Below are positions 1-5,537 of a stretch of 7,058 bases of DNA, one piece after another. How positions within the stretch are numbered: the stretch's first letter is position 1; the number at the start of each line of letters is the position of its first letter. Position numbers and translations under genes: made by a program. The stretch lies in assembly GCA_031254265.1 (NCBI GenBank), contig JAIRUV010000070.1, forward strand, positions 1-7,058, read 5' to 3'. The stretch is from Candidatus Methanoplasma sp. (lineage in GTDB: Archaea > Thermoplasmatota > Thermoplasmata > Methanomassiliicoccales > Methanomethylophilaceae). Below the pieces are notes generated by a model. That model ran no database searches, was not told where the DNA came from, and worked only from the letters and a program-made list of their open reading frames with translations.

Positions 1-14
1 AGAAATGATATCCG

Positions 15-257
15 GTGCTGAACTCGAAACGCGGCCTCGAACTCCTGGCAGAAGAGGACTGGAGCAAAAAGTGCCCGTATCACGTGACCGTGTTCATCAT
101 TCCGGACGGGTCGCACCACAACGGCTGTCCCATGCACGATACGCCGTCATGCAAGAACTGCGGGTTCGCTGCCGTGAGGGAATATCATCTGATAAAAAGA
201 GGCAGCATATCGACGATCCGAGAGATGTCCTCCATGTTCGCCATGTCAAAAAAGTGA
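15..257 (+). CDS. Small four-cysteine hypothetical protein, 80 aa
   Basis: I do not recognise this protein. The reading frame is closed upstream by a TGA at 6-8, so the only sensible start in view is GTG at 15, with no clear ribosome binding site. It has four cysteines, C20, C38, C46 and C49, plus several histidines (H23, H34, H35, H41). The C46-K-N-C49 pair with nearby Cys/His would suit a small zinc or iron-sulfur site, but that is inference. No signal peptide or membrane segment is visible and the tail is basic (ends SKK). The gene converges on the UbiA-like gene and overlaps its 3' end by 12 bp. In frame 1 a TGA at 19-21 could end an upstream gene that overlaps this start by 7 bases. An overlapping Arg-rich frame at 5-295 looks like a shadow. 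The frame is fairly believable; the function is unknown. Confidence 0.55.
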   Translation: MLNSKRGLELLAEEDWSKKCPYHVTVFIIPDGSHHNGCPMHDTPSCKNCGFAAVREYHLIKRGSISTIREMSSMFAMSKK

Positions 258-1247
258 CCCGATCCCGAACGACAGTTTCAGGACGATCGCTATAATGAAC
301 AACACATACGAAAAGAAGGCCGTGCCGAAGAACATCGGCGGGAGCTTGAGTCTCCAGTTTTCACCTCTCTCTTTCATGATCTTCCATGCCCTCATCGGCA
401 ATGGCAGCGTCAGGAATATCAATGCGTACACAGGATTTAGGCATACCATGGCGGCGGCAATGATGTAACTGATGATGACCAGTGCCTTTGCTATCTTCAC
501 CGCACCGTCGTAGCCGAACCTGACCGGGATGCTCCTTTCGTTATTGGCAATGTGCGCTTCCATGCCAGACATGGAATCTACGAGCCTCATCAGCCCAACC
601 AGTATGCCGATCATCACTGCGAACACGAAAATCTCTATGTCGAATATGCCAGTGAACATGAACGTCCCCGCATCGAAGTCGACCGTTGCCACATAGAATG
701 AGCAGAACACGAGCATGAAGAACGATATCGCGACATCCGCCTCGCCAAGTCCCCTAGCACCGAAATCGATGGGCGGTGCTGTGTAATAATATGACAGGAA
801 TATCCCGACGGCGCCGAACACTGCGACGATCCATCCTCCGTACAGGATTATCGGGACCGACAGTACGACGGCTGCGCACAGGAGTGCCGCCATAACGATC
901 CTGCCCTGCCTGTCCGTGACCAGGCCGTTGTCGAAAGGGTTCCCTTCCCAGTATATCTTCTTCAGAAGTTCAGAGTCGAGTGCTCCTTTCATCTCTTCGA
1001 TCTTTTCGAACCTTATCCTGTCCACGCCCGACCTGTGGTCGAAGTAGTCGTTCGAGAAGTTGACGAATATCGCGAGCAGGAGGACAACGACCGGTATGAG
1101 CACCACAATATGCAAAGGCGGGTCGTAGAACAGGAACGCAAAGAGCGATCCGCATACGGACGCCATGAAGAATGCCAAGGTGTAGCTGAACCTGAAGATC
1201 AGATTCACACGTCTCATGAAAGAGATCTCTCCGCTCGCATGTTCCAT
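246..1247 (-). CDS. UbiA-superfamily membrane prenyltransferase with divergent second Asp motif
   Basis: This 333-residue polytopic membrane protein resembles UbiA/MenA prenyltransferases, which join a polyprenyl diphosphate to an acceptor, usually aromatic, at the membrane. About eight or nine hydrophobic segments are visible. The first aspartate-rich motif is intact (N63, N66, D67, D70, D76), and the YYYTAPP segment followed by an RGLGE-type stretch (153-169) is typical of MenA relatives. The second motif, usually DxxxD before a basic-Thr-Leu and VRLG-like stretch, is instead DSMSGMEAHIANNERS at 224-239 followed by VRFG, so the usual aspartates seem replaced by Gly/Glu/His. The start at 1247 is favoured because a TATA-like box lies about 25 nt upstream; Met11 is an alternative. 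It lies 91 bp downstream of the UbiE-like gene and probably has its own promoter. Membership of the superfamily is firm; the substrate is unknown. Confidence 0.88.
   Translation of the reverse strand: MEHASGEISFMRRVNLIFRFSYTLAFFMASVCGSLFAFLFYDPPLHIVVLIPVVVLLLAIFVNFSNDYFDHRSGVDRIRFEKIEEMKGALDSELLKKIYWEGNPFDNGLVTDRQGRIVMAALLCAAVVLSVPIILYGGWIVAVFGAVGIFLSYYYTAPPIDFGARGLGEADVAISFFMLVFCSFYVATVDFDAGTFMFTGIFDIEIFVFAVMIGILVGLMRLVDSMSGMEAHIANNERSIPVRFGYDGAVKIAKALVIISYIIAAAMVCLNPVYALIFLTLPLPMRAWKIMKERGENWRLKLPPMFFGTAFFSYVLFIIAIVLKLSFGIGSLF
248..253 (-). terminator. Possible U-tract terminator at the end of the UbiA-like gene
   Basis: On the minus strand the last codons of the UbiA-like gene read as six T residues running straight into the TGA stop. 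Archaeal intrinsic termination depends mainly on U-tracts, so this run could end the transcript. It also encodes the last Leu-Phe codons, so it may simply be coding sequence. No hairpin was seen next to it. Confidence 0.25.
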
Positions 1248-1266
1248 GGCCGCAGATAGCCTAATC

Positions 1267-1277
1267 TCTATTTATCT
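1267..1277 (-). promoter_or_regulatory. TATA-like box for the UbiA-like gene
   Basis: The minus-strand sequence AGATAAATAGA is centred about 25 nt upstream of the ATG at 1247. That spacing fits an archaeal TATA box driving a leaderless transcript that begins at or near the start codon. It suggests that this UbiA-like gene can be transcribed separately from the MenA-UbiE pair upstream. Called by eye. Confidence 0.5.
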
Positions 1278-1338
1278 GTCTTGTCCGGCAGGATGCGGCT
1301 GTACGATCCGATTTTGTTTATCAAGGCATGATCCGGAA

Positions 1339-2094
1339 TCACTTTTTCAGTCCCAGATATATGTTCACCGCGCCCATTGACTTGACAAAGTACTGCGCCT
1401 CGCTGAAACCGGCCCTCAGGAACTTGTCCGTCATCTCTTTACCTCTGGGGAACCCCTCAACGGACGACGTCAGCCACTCATAAGGAGAATATTTCCCGCC
1501 GATGGGCTTACCTTTGTCGTACCTCCTTCCGAGCCAGTATACTCTGTGTCTCATGTACAGTTCGTAAAAGAACCTGATGGCCCTGTTCTCGGGCTTGGAA
1601 AGTTCCGCGACGACCGCCCTTCCTCCGGGCTTCAGGACCCTGTACATCTCATCTATCGCTCTCTGAATGTCCGTAACATTCCGGAGCATGTAACCTGAGG
1701 TCACAACATCGAATGAATCGTTATCGAACCGCAGGGACAGAGCGTTCCCTATCTCGAAGACCACTGGTTTAGGAAGGTTTCTATCCTTCATCTTGATCTC
1801 CGCATACTCCAGCATCTTCGGCGTTATGTCGATACCGAAGACCTCTCCTCCCTCTCCCGCATTCTCAGAGAGAAGGAAAGCTATCTCTCCCGTCCCCGTC
1901 CCTACATCCAGGCATCTCTTCGATCCGAGGTCTCCGGCCTTCTTCATCATGAACCTGTGCCAGCCCTTTATCATGCCCATGGACATCATGTCGTTCGTTT
2001 CGTCATAATATGATGCTATCTCTGTGAAGACCTCCTTCACATACTCTTCTTTGCCCTCGAACTGGGTCCCGTTGGGTTTGATCTCTTCGTTCAT
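1339..2094 (-). CDS. ubiE: UbiE/MenG-type quinone C-methyltransferase
   Basis: This is a 251-residue class I SAM-dependent methyltransferase of the UbiE/MenG/COQ5 family, which C-methylates the ring of demethylmenaquinol or a related polyprenylated quinol. The N-terminus (about 22-48) has the family pattern VF..IA..YD..ND.MS.G. The SAM-binding loop DVGTGTGE is at 63-70, with an acidic residue in GID at 87-89. The family signature LRNVTD is at 137-142, followed by YRVLKPGG (151-158) and ELSKP (164-168). The start is set by ATG at 2094, which shares one base with the stop of the MenA-like gene (TGATG). An AGGTG ribosome binding site lies 7 nt before it, at 2102-2106. A further 64 open codons upstream are antisense-like, Arg-rich and overlap the MenA-like gene, so I excluded them. 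The exact acceptor ring is not shown. Confidence 0.92.
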   Translation of the reverse strand: MNEEIKPNGTQFEGKEEYVKEVFTEIASYYDETNDMMSMGMIKGWHRFMMKKAGDLGSKRCLDVGTGTGEIAFLLSENAGEGGEVFGIDITPKMLEYAEIKMKDRNLPKPVVFEIGNALSLRFDNDSFDVVTSGYMLRNVTDIQRAIDEMYRVLKPGGRAVVAELSKPENRAIRFFYELYMRHRVYWLGRRYDKGKPIGGKYSPYEWLTSSVEGFPRGKEMTDKFLRAGFSEAQYFVKSMGAVNIYLGLKK

Positions 2095-3011
2095 CAGACG
2101 GCACCTGTGATGAGATACCATCCTATTAAGTATCCCGCTGTGAGGAGAAGTCCGAAATGCCAATTCATCCTGAATGCCAGCGGAACCAGGAGCCTGCTCT
2201 TTCTTTCGTCGCCGGCCGTCCCTCTTCCGTTCCTTACCAGGATATACATGTCTATGAGGGCGATGAAAGCAATGCCGCAGGCCCACGGAACTGTCTGGAG
2301 AACAACAAGTGCCAGCAATATGGGGAAAGCTATTCCGTTGAGCATAAGATAGAGATTCAGGCTTCCTTCGTAGGATAAGAAACCGGACAGCGTCCTCACT
2401 CCAGATCCCTTATCTTCATAGTAGTCCCGGGTCTCATTCCCGCTCAGGACAGCTGTTATCAGGAACGCATTGGGCAATGACATCAGGAGGACCTCATATG
2501 ATATCATCCCCGACATAACATAGTATGTGCCGAGAGGCATCAGTATCCCCATCATGAAGAAAACGCTGACAAGCCCCATGGCATGATATTTGTAAGCTAT
2601 TCCAACTGTATACAGACCGGCCCCGGCGATGCCCAGCAGCCCGAATATAAGTATGCCCCAGCCGATGTACCAGATGAAGACGATGCCGCATAATGCCGTT
2701 ATCCCGAGACATGCAAGGCCCACAAGGAGAACATATTTCGGTCTCAGTTTTCCGGTCACGAGTTCCGGCGACATGGTCCTGTTCTCCACTGTATCCGTCC
2801 CTCTGACAAAGTCCCCATATGTGTTCAGGAGGTTCGCGGCAGACTGCAGAAGACAGCCGCAGACCAGTACCATCAGGAAGATCCACCAGTTCATATGCCC
2901 GTCATGATATGCGACGGCTCCGCCGATGAGGACCGGGATCACCGCACCGTGCAGCGACCACGGCCTGAATGCGTTATACCATCCAGACCTTACAGGCTTC
3001 ACATCTTCCAT
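2094..3011 (-). CDS. menA: MenA-like polyprenyltransferase (UbiA superfamily)
   Basis: This 305-residue integral membrane protein matches the MenA branch of UbiA prenyltransferases, which attach a polyprenyl chain to 1,4-dihydroxy-2-naphthoate or a similar acceptor. Visible landmarks are the N-terminal RPWSL at 16-20, equivalent to the RPKTL-type motif of MenA. The first Asp-rich motif is at 60-73 (N60, N63, D67, D73) and a canonical second motif at 192-207 (N192, D196, D200, then G204-V-R-T-L). About eight or nine hydrophobic segments follow one another. The ATG at 3011 has no Shine-Dalgarno sequence but lies about 26 nt from a TATA-like box, so the message is probably leaderless. The gene is the first of a coupled pair with the UbiE-type methyltransferase, which supports a role in prenylated-quinone synthesis. 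The symbol is assigned by family; the true acceptor is unproven. Confidence 0.87.
   Translation of the reverse strand: MEDVKPVRSGWYNAFRPWSLHGAVIPVLIGGAVAYHDGHMNWWIFLMVLVCGCLLQSAANLLNTYGDFVRGTDTVENRTMSPELVTGKLRPKYVLLVGLACLGITALCGIVFIWYIGWGILIFGLLGIAGAGLYTVGIAYKYHAMGLVSVFFMMGILMPLGTYYVMSGMISYEVLLMSLPNAFLITAVLSGNETRDYYEDKGSGVRTLSGFLSYEGSLNLYLMLNGIAFPILLALVVLQTVPWACGIAFIALIDMYILVRNGRGTAGDERKSRLLVPLAFRMNWHFGLLLTAGYLIGWYLITGAV
2102..2106 (-). promoter_or_regulatory. Ribosome binding site of the UbiE-like gene
   Basis: AGGTG on the minus strand lies 7 nt upstream of the ATG at 2094, inside the last codons of the MenA-like gene. Together with the TGATG stop/start overlap it supports translational coupling and fixes the start of the methyltransferase. 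Confidence 0.5.
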
Positions 3012-3032
3012 GAAGAAGGAGGATTATTTGCT

Positions 3033-3042
3033 ATATTATTTA
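3033..3042 (-). promoter_or_regulatory. TATA-like box for the MenA-UbiE operon
   Basis: The minus-strand sequence TAAATAATAT is centred about 26 nt upstream of the ATG at 3011, as expected for an archaeal leaderless promoter. A pyrimidine-rich CCTCCTTCTTC tract lies directly before the ATG, and there is no purine-rich ribosome binding site, which again fits a leaderless start. Confidence 0.55.
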
Positions 3043-3095
3043 GATTATGCACTTTGTTTATGACAAAAACTCATAGGCCATAGAAATCATGAACC

Positions 3096-3106
3096 TTCAA
3101 ATAACG
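3096..3106 (+). promoter_or_regulatory. Weak TATA-like box for the BASS transporter
   Basis: TTCAAATAACG is centred about 25 nt upstream of the ATG at 3126, and no ribosome binding site precedes that ATG. This fits a leaderless promoter but is a weak match to the consensus. A TTTGTTTATG stretch near 3053-3062 is an alternative that would give a leader of several tens of bases. The rest of the 114 bp divergent gap shows no clear operator. Confidence 0.3.
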
Positions 3107-3125
3107 CCTACACAATCCACCCTGC

Positions 3126-4109
3126 ATGGGCTTGGCATCGAAACTGATAGTCAGCAGCGCATTCATGATGAGTCTGGCTCTGGTCGTCTCGCTCATTACC
3201 AACTTCTCGGACATCTTCCCGAGTGACATCCTTACCGCACCTGTGAGGAGCAACCTCACGGTATTGCTACTTGCGGTGATGATGACCATCTCCCTTTCGA
3301 GGATCTCCAGCAAGAGCCTGAGCCCTTTGAAGAATCCTAGGTCTTTGATACGAGGCCTGTTGCTGGGTCTGGTAATATCCTCCCTGATACCCATCGCCGG
3401 ATATCTGATCCTCAGGAACACAGAATATGCCGATTATGCCGCAGGGCTGGTATTCATTGCCGCAACGCCTTTTGCCGCCTCCGTCGCGCCGCTTTCCTTC
3501 ATCCTGAGGGGAGACATGGAACATGCGCTCCGTTCCACCATATATGTTTACATCGCGGCCCTGCTGTGGATACCCTTCATAATATTCATCCTGGCAAAGG
3601 ACGTCGTCGATATGAAGGACCTTGTTATAACCGTCATAGAGGTCATCGGAGTGCCGCTTATCGTCTCCAGATTCCTTACCAAGGTCAAGATAGACAAACA
3701 GATTATGGCAACGGTGCTCAACTGCATCATATTCTTCCTTGTGTGGCTGTCTGTCAGCTCCACCGATTTCAGCATCGGCATATGGATAATGCTCGCTTTC
3801 ATGCTGATAGTCGCATTGAGGACCTTCGGCCTCGGATGCGCCGTCGAGGTCATAGAGAAACGCGCCGGCATCGGCTGGTCTCAAAGGGTCACGGATATAC
3901 TGATGATGTCTTACAAGAACAAAGGTATCGCGATCGCACTCTGCGTCTCCACCATGGCCCCGCCCATGATACCCCTCGCGATGGTCGCGATAGCATCATC
4001 CATAGTCATAGAGATATGCTGGGTGGTGTTCATGGACTCGGTCCTGTTCTCAAGGAGGAGAATGAAGCGCGAGCTTGCGAAAGAGGGTTCAGAAGTCGGT
4101 GATCTTTGA
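3126..4109 (+). CDS. BASS-family (bile acid:sodium symporter-like) membrane transporter
   Basis: This 327-residue polytopic protein has about nine or ten hydrophobic helices and matches the bile acid/sodium symporter (BASS, SBF-like) fold. Family members move organic anions across the cytoplasmic membrane, often with Na+. The segment ATPFAASVAPL with LRGD at 113-130 corresponds to the conserved discontinuous helix region. A second conserved region, SYKNKGIAIAL, is at 262-272. In characterised members this second region carries Glu and Gln ligands of the sodium sites before the Asn; here those positions appear to be Met260 and Lys264, so coupling may differ. The C-terminus is a charged cytoplasmic tail. 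The gene diverges from the MenA-like gene and overlaps the convergent DUF1848 gene by 21 bp. The substrate cannot be inferred; a link to quinone precursors is only suggested by position. Confidence 0.8.
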   Translation: MGLASKLIVSSAFMMSLALVVSLITNFSDIFPSDILTAPVRSNLTVLLLAVMMTISLSRISSKSLSPLKNPRSLIRGLLLGLVISSLIPIAGYLILRNTEYADYAAGLVFIAATPFAASVAPLSFILRGDMEHALRSTIYVYIAALLWIPFIIFILAKDVVDMKDLVITVIEVIGVPLIVSRFLTKVKIDKQIMATVLNCIIFFLVWLSVSSTDFSIGIWIMLAFMLIVALRTFGLGCAVEVIEKRAGIGWSQRVTDILMMSYKNKGIAIALCVSTMAPPMIPLAMVAIASSIVIEICWVVFMDSVLFSRRRMKRELAKEGSEVGDL

Positions 4110-5012
4110 GTTCTTCCTCGGTGCCGGATCAACGATGACATCCGATGCCCGGACCTCCCCGAACAGTATCCTGCTGTCAGGATCGTATATCTTATGTTTT
4201 CTGGCACTGTCCGTGCTGCGGTTGGCGTAACAATATATGCAGTCGTGGCCGCATGTGTCGTATTCTCCGATGTCGACATTCCTCACGCAGAGACATCTCT
4301 CCCTGAGAGGGGCCTGCGGCTCCTCGAATGGTATGCCCAATGAGATCATCTGTTCTCTGCCTACGCACCCTCTCTTCTGTATCCCGTATTCCGAAAGGTC
4401 GTGTTCTGAGCAGCATAGGCTCAGTTCAATGCCGTGCTCCGTTGCGATATCTGAAAGAGCCCTGCCCACATCTTTTGACTCTTCTTTGGAGATATTCCGC
4501 AGGATGCCTGCATCATACAGTCTTTTCAGCTTATCGTGCGCCTCGACAAAGCTGAAGATACATCTGTCCGTATATCCTGCAAGCTCTCCGCACAGTGTGC
4601 TGAACTTTCTCTGATGGTATCTGACATCGAACTTGCCGTTCAGAATGACCGGGTCGTACCTCCAGACCATCCTGTCCTTCCCTATCATCCCGGATATGGT
4701 CCTGAAGGCCTCTGTGATATCTGCTTTGTCAGGTACTCCCGGCTCGATATCGCGGCCGTACGGAGTGACGGTTACCTGGAACCCGATGCTCACCCCCATT
4801 TCTTTCAGTTCATCTATGAAAGGGATCATCGGCCGCGGGTCCTTCGTCATCAGAAGAAGCAGATCGACATTCTTCGGCGAAAGGTCCACTGTGTGGATGA
4901 CGTTCTTTGCGACAGGGTTCCTGACAAGGGCATACCCTTCGCGGATGCGGTTCATAAGCCATTCGGAATGGAATGCGGGGATATCCGTCCTCCGGCTGGC
5001 GCATATTATCAT
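4089..5012 (-). CDS. DUF1848 family protein with C-terminal CX3CX2C motif
   Basis: This 307-residue protein belongs to the DUF1848 family, for which I know no established function. It opens with the family signature ASRRTDIPAF at 5-14, followed by HSEW and a GY.LVRNP stretch. Alternating strand- and helix-like segments (IGFQVTVTPYG near 76-86, VWRYDPVIL near 116-124, IFSFVE near 152-157) suggest a TIM-barrel-like fold. The C-terminal part has C240, C242, then C254-x3-C258-x2-C261 followed by YAN. CX3CX2C is the [4Fe-4S]-binding signature of radical SAM enzymes, where it normally lies near the N-terminus. Other cysteines are C4, C141, C151, C200, C201 and C216. The start at 5012 puts the family signature at the N-terminus. 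The gene diverges from the alkylation-repair operon, with only 54 bp between start codons. Family assignment is strong; enzymatic role is inference. Confidence 0.88.
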   Translation of the reverse strand: MIICASRRTDIPAFHSEWLMNRIREGYALVRNPVAKNVIHTVDLSPKNVDLLLLMTKDPRPMIPFIDELKEMGVSIGFQVTVTPYGRDIEPGVPDKADITEAFRTISGMIGKDRMVWRYDPVILNGKFDVRYHQRKFSTLCGELAGYTDRCIFSFVEAHDKLKRLYDAGILRNISKEESKDVGRALSDIATEHGIELSLCCSEHDLSEYGIQKRGCVGREQMISLGIPFEEPQAPLRERCLCVRNVDIGEYDTCGHDCIYCYANRSTDSARKHKIYDPDSRILFGEVRASDVIVDPAPRKNSKITDF

Positions 5013-5036
5013 TATTCCGTGTATTCAATAGAAGGA

Positions 5037-5046
5037 GATAAGTATT
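5037..5046. promoter_or_regulatory. Shared TATA-like element of the DUF1848 / ogt divergent promoter
   Basis: GATAAGTATT on the plus strand, AATACTTATC on the minus strand, is the best TATA candidate for both genes. Its centre is about 25 nt from the plus ATG at 5067 and about 29 nt from the minus ATG at 5012. With only 54 bp between the starts, the two preinitiation complexes would probably overlap, which could make transcription of the two genes mutually exclusive. Confidence 0.4.
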
Positions 5047-5066
5047 CTTGAGAAACATCATGGCCC

Positions 5067-5537
5067 ATGAAAGGCGGGATATGTACATACATGACGATCA
5101 TCGGAAAGGTGAGCATCTCCGATGACGGCGTAGGGAATATAGACGGGGTGTATCTGCCTAACAGCAACCTCCCTTTCAGAGAATGCAGGGAAAGCCCGGT
5201 CATGGCGGAGGCTGAATGTCAGATCAACGAATATCTGACTGGGAAAAGAACGGTCTTCGACATACCCATCAATGCTGAAGGAACAGATTTTCAAAAAAGT
5301 GTTTGGAGAGAGATAAGCAGGATATCATACGGAGAGGCCATATCTTACAAGGACATTGCTGAAAGGATCGGCCGCCCCAATTCATACCGCGCGGTAGGCA
5401 ATGCATGCGGCGCGAATCCTATACCTCTGATAATACCCTGCCACAGGGTGATCGCATCGGACGGCGGCCTCGGCGGGTTCGGAGGGGGACTCTCACTCAA
5501 GAAGAAGCTGAGAGAGATCGAGGGGATCGGACATTGA
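5067..5537 (+). CDS. ogt: Methylated-DNA--protein-cysteine methyltransferase (MGMT/Ogt)
   Basis: This 156-residue protein is an O6-alkylguanine-DNA alkyltransferase, a suicide repair protein that takes the alkyl group from O6-alkylguanine (and often O4-alkylthymine) onto its own cysteine. The active-site PCHRV is at 124-128, so the acceptor is C125. The helix-turn-helix region SYKDIAERIG is at 93-102, and R108 in RAVGNA sits 17 residues before the cysteine, the same spacing as the arginine finger in the human enzyme. The C-terminal GGFGGGL pattern is also typical. The N-terminal domain is short, so it is a single-function Ogt type without an Ada regulatory domain. ATG at 5067 is about 25 nt from a TATA-like element; Met9 at 5091 is a possible alternative start. 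It is the first gene of an apparent operon with the AlkD-like glycosylase. Confidence 0.95.
   Translation: MKGGICTYMTIIGKVSISDDGVGNIDGVYLPNSNLPFRECRESPVMAEAECQINEYLTGKRTVFDIPINAEGTDFQKSVWREISRISYGEAISYKDIAERIGRPNSYRAVGNACGANPIPLIIPCHRVIASDGGLGGFGGGLSLKKKLREIEGIGH
5520..5525 (+). promoter_or_regulatory. Ribosome binding site deciding a TTG start for the AlkD-like gene
   Basis: GAGGGG lies 8 nt before TTG at 5534, within the last codons of ogt. No ATG or GTG is suitably placed at the start of the conserved AlkD homology, so this purine-rich site supports the TTG codon that overlaps the ogt stop. Confidence 0.5.

Noticed and set aside
5..295. Overlapping 96-codon frame at the left edge
   Set aside because: Its product is Arg-rich and low in structure, typical of an out-of-frame shadow; the 15-257 frame has a more natural composition and a Cys/His pattern.
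246..1247. Assignment as digeranylgeranylglyceryl phosphate synthase (archaeal lipid UbiA)
   Set aside because: The TAPP and RGLGE-type segment and the motif spacing look more like MenA relatives, and the second motif does not match; not excluded, but not supported.
2095..2286. A 64-codon N-terminal extension of the UbiE-like gene
   Set aside because: It overlaps the MenA-like gene in another frame, is Arg/His-rich and unlike UbiE, while the ATG at 2094 begins the family homology and has an AGGTG site.
3013..3022. GAAGGAGG on the plus strand as a ribosome binding site
   Set aside because: No start codon or gene follows it at a usable distance on that strand; it lies in the spacer of the minus-strand MenA promoter.
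3267..3884. 205-codon minus-strand frame opposite the BASS transporter
   Set aside because: Composition is rich in Asp, Gly, Tyr and His as expected for the antisense of a membrane-protein gene; no motif is visible and the sense strand encodes a clear transporter.
4536..5051. 171-codon plus-strand frame opposite DUF1848
   Set aside because: It is antisense to a strongly recognisable DUF1848 gene and shows no domain or ribosome binding site of its own.
5405..5533. ATG at 5405 as the start of the AlkD-like gene
   Set aside because: This would lie deep inside ogt, adds Arg-rich sequence absent from the family, and the AlkD homology begins at about the TTG at 5534.
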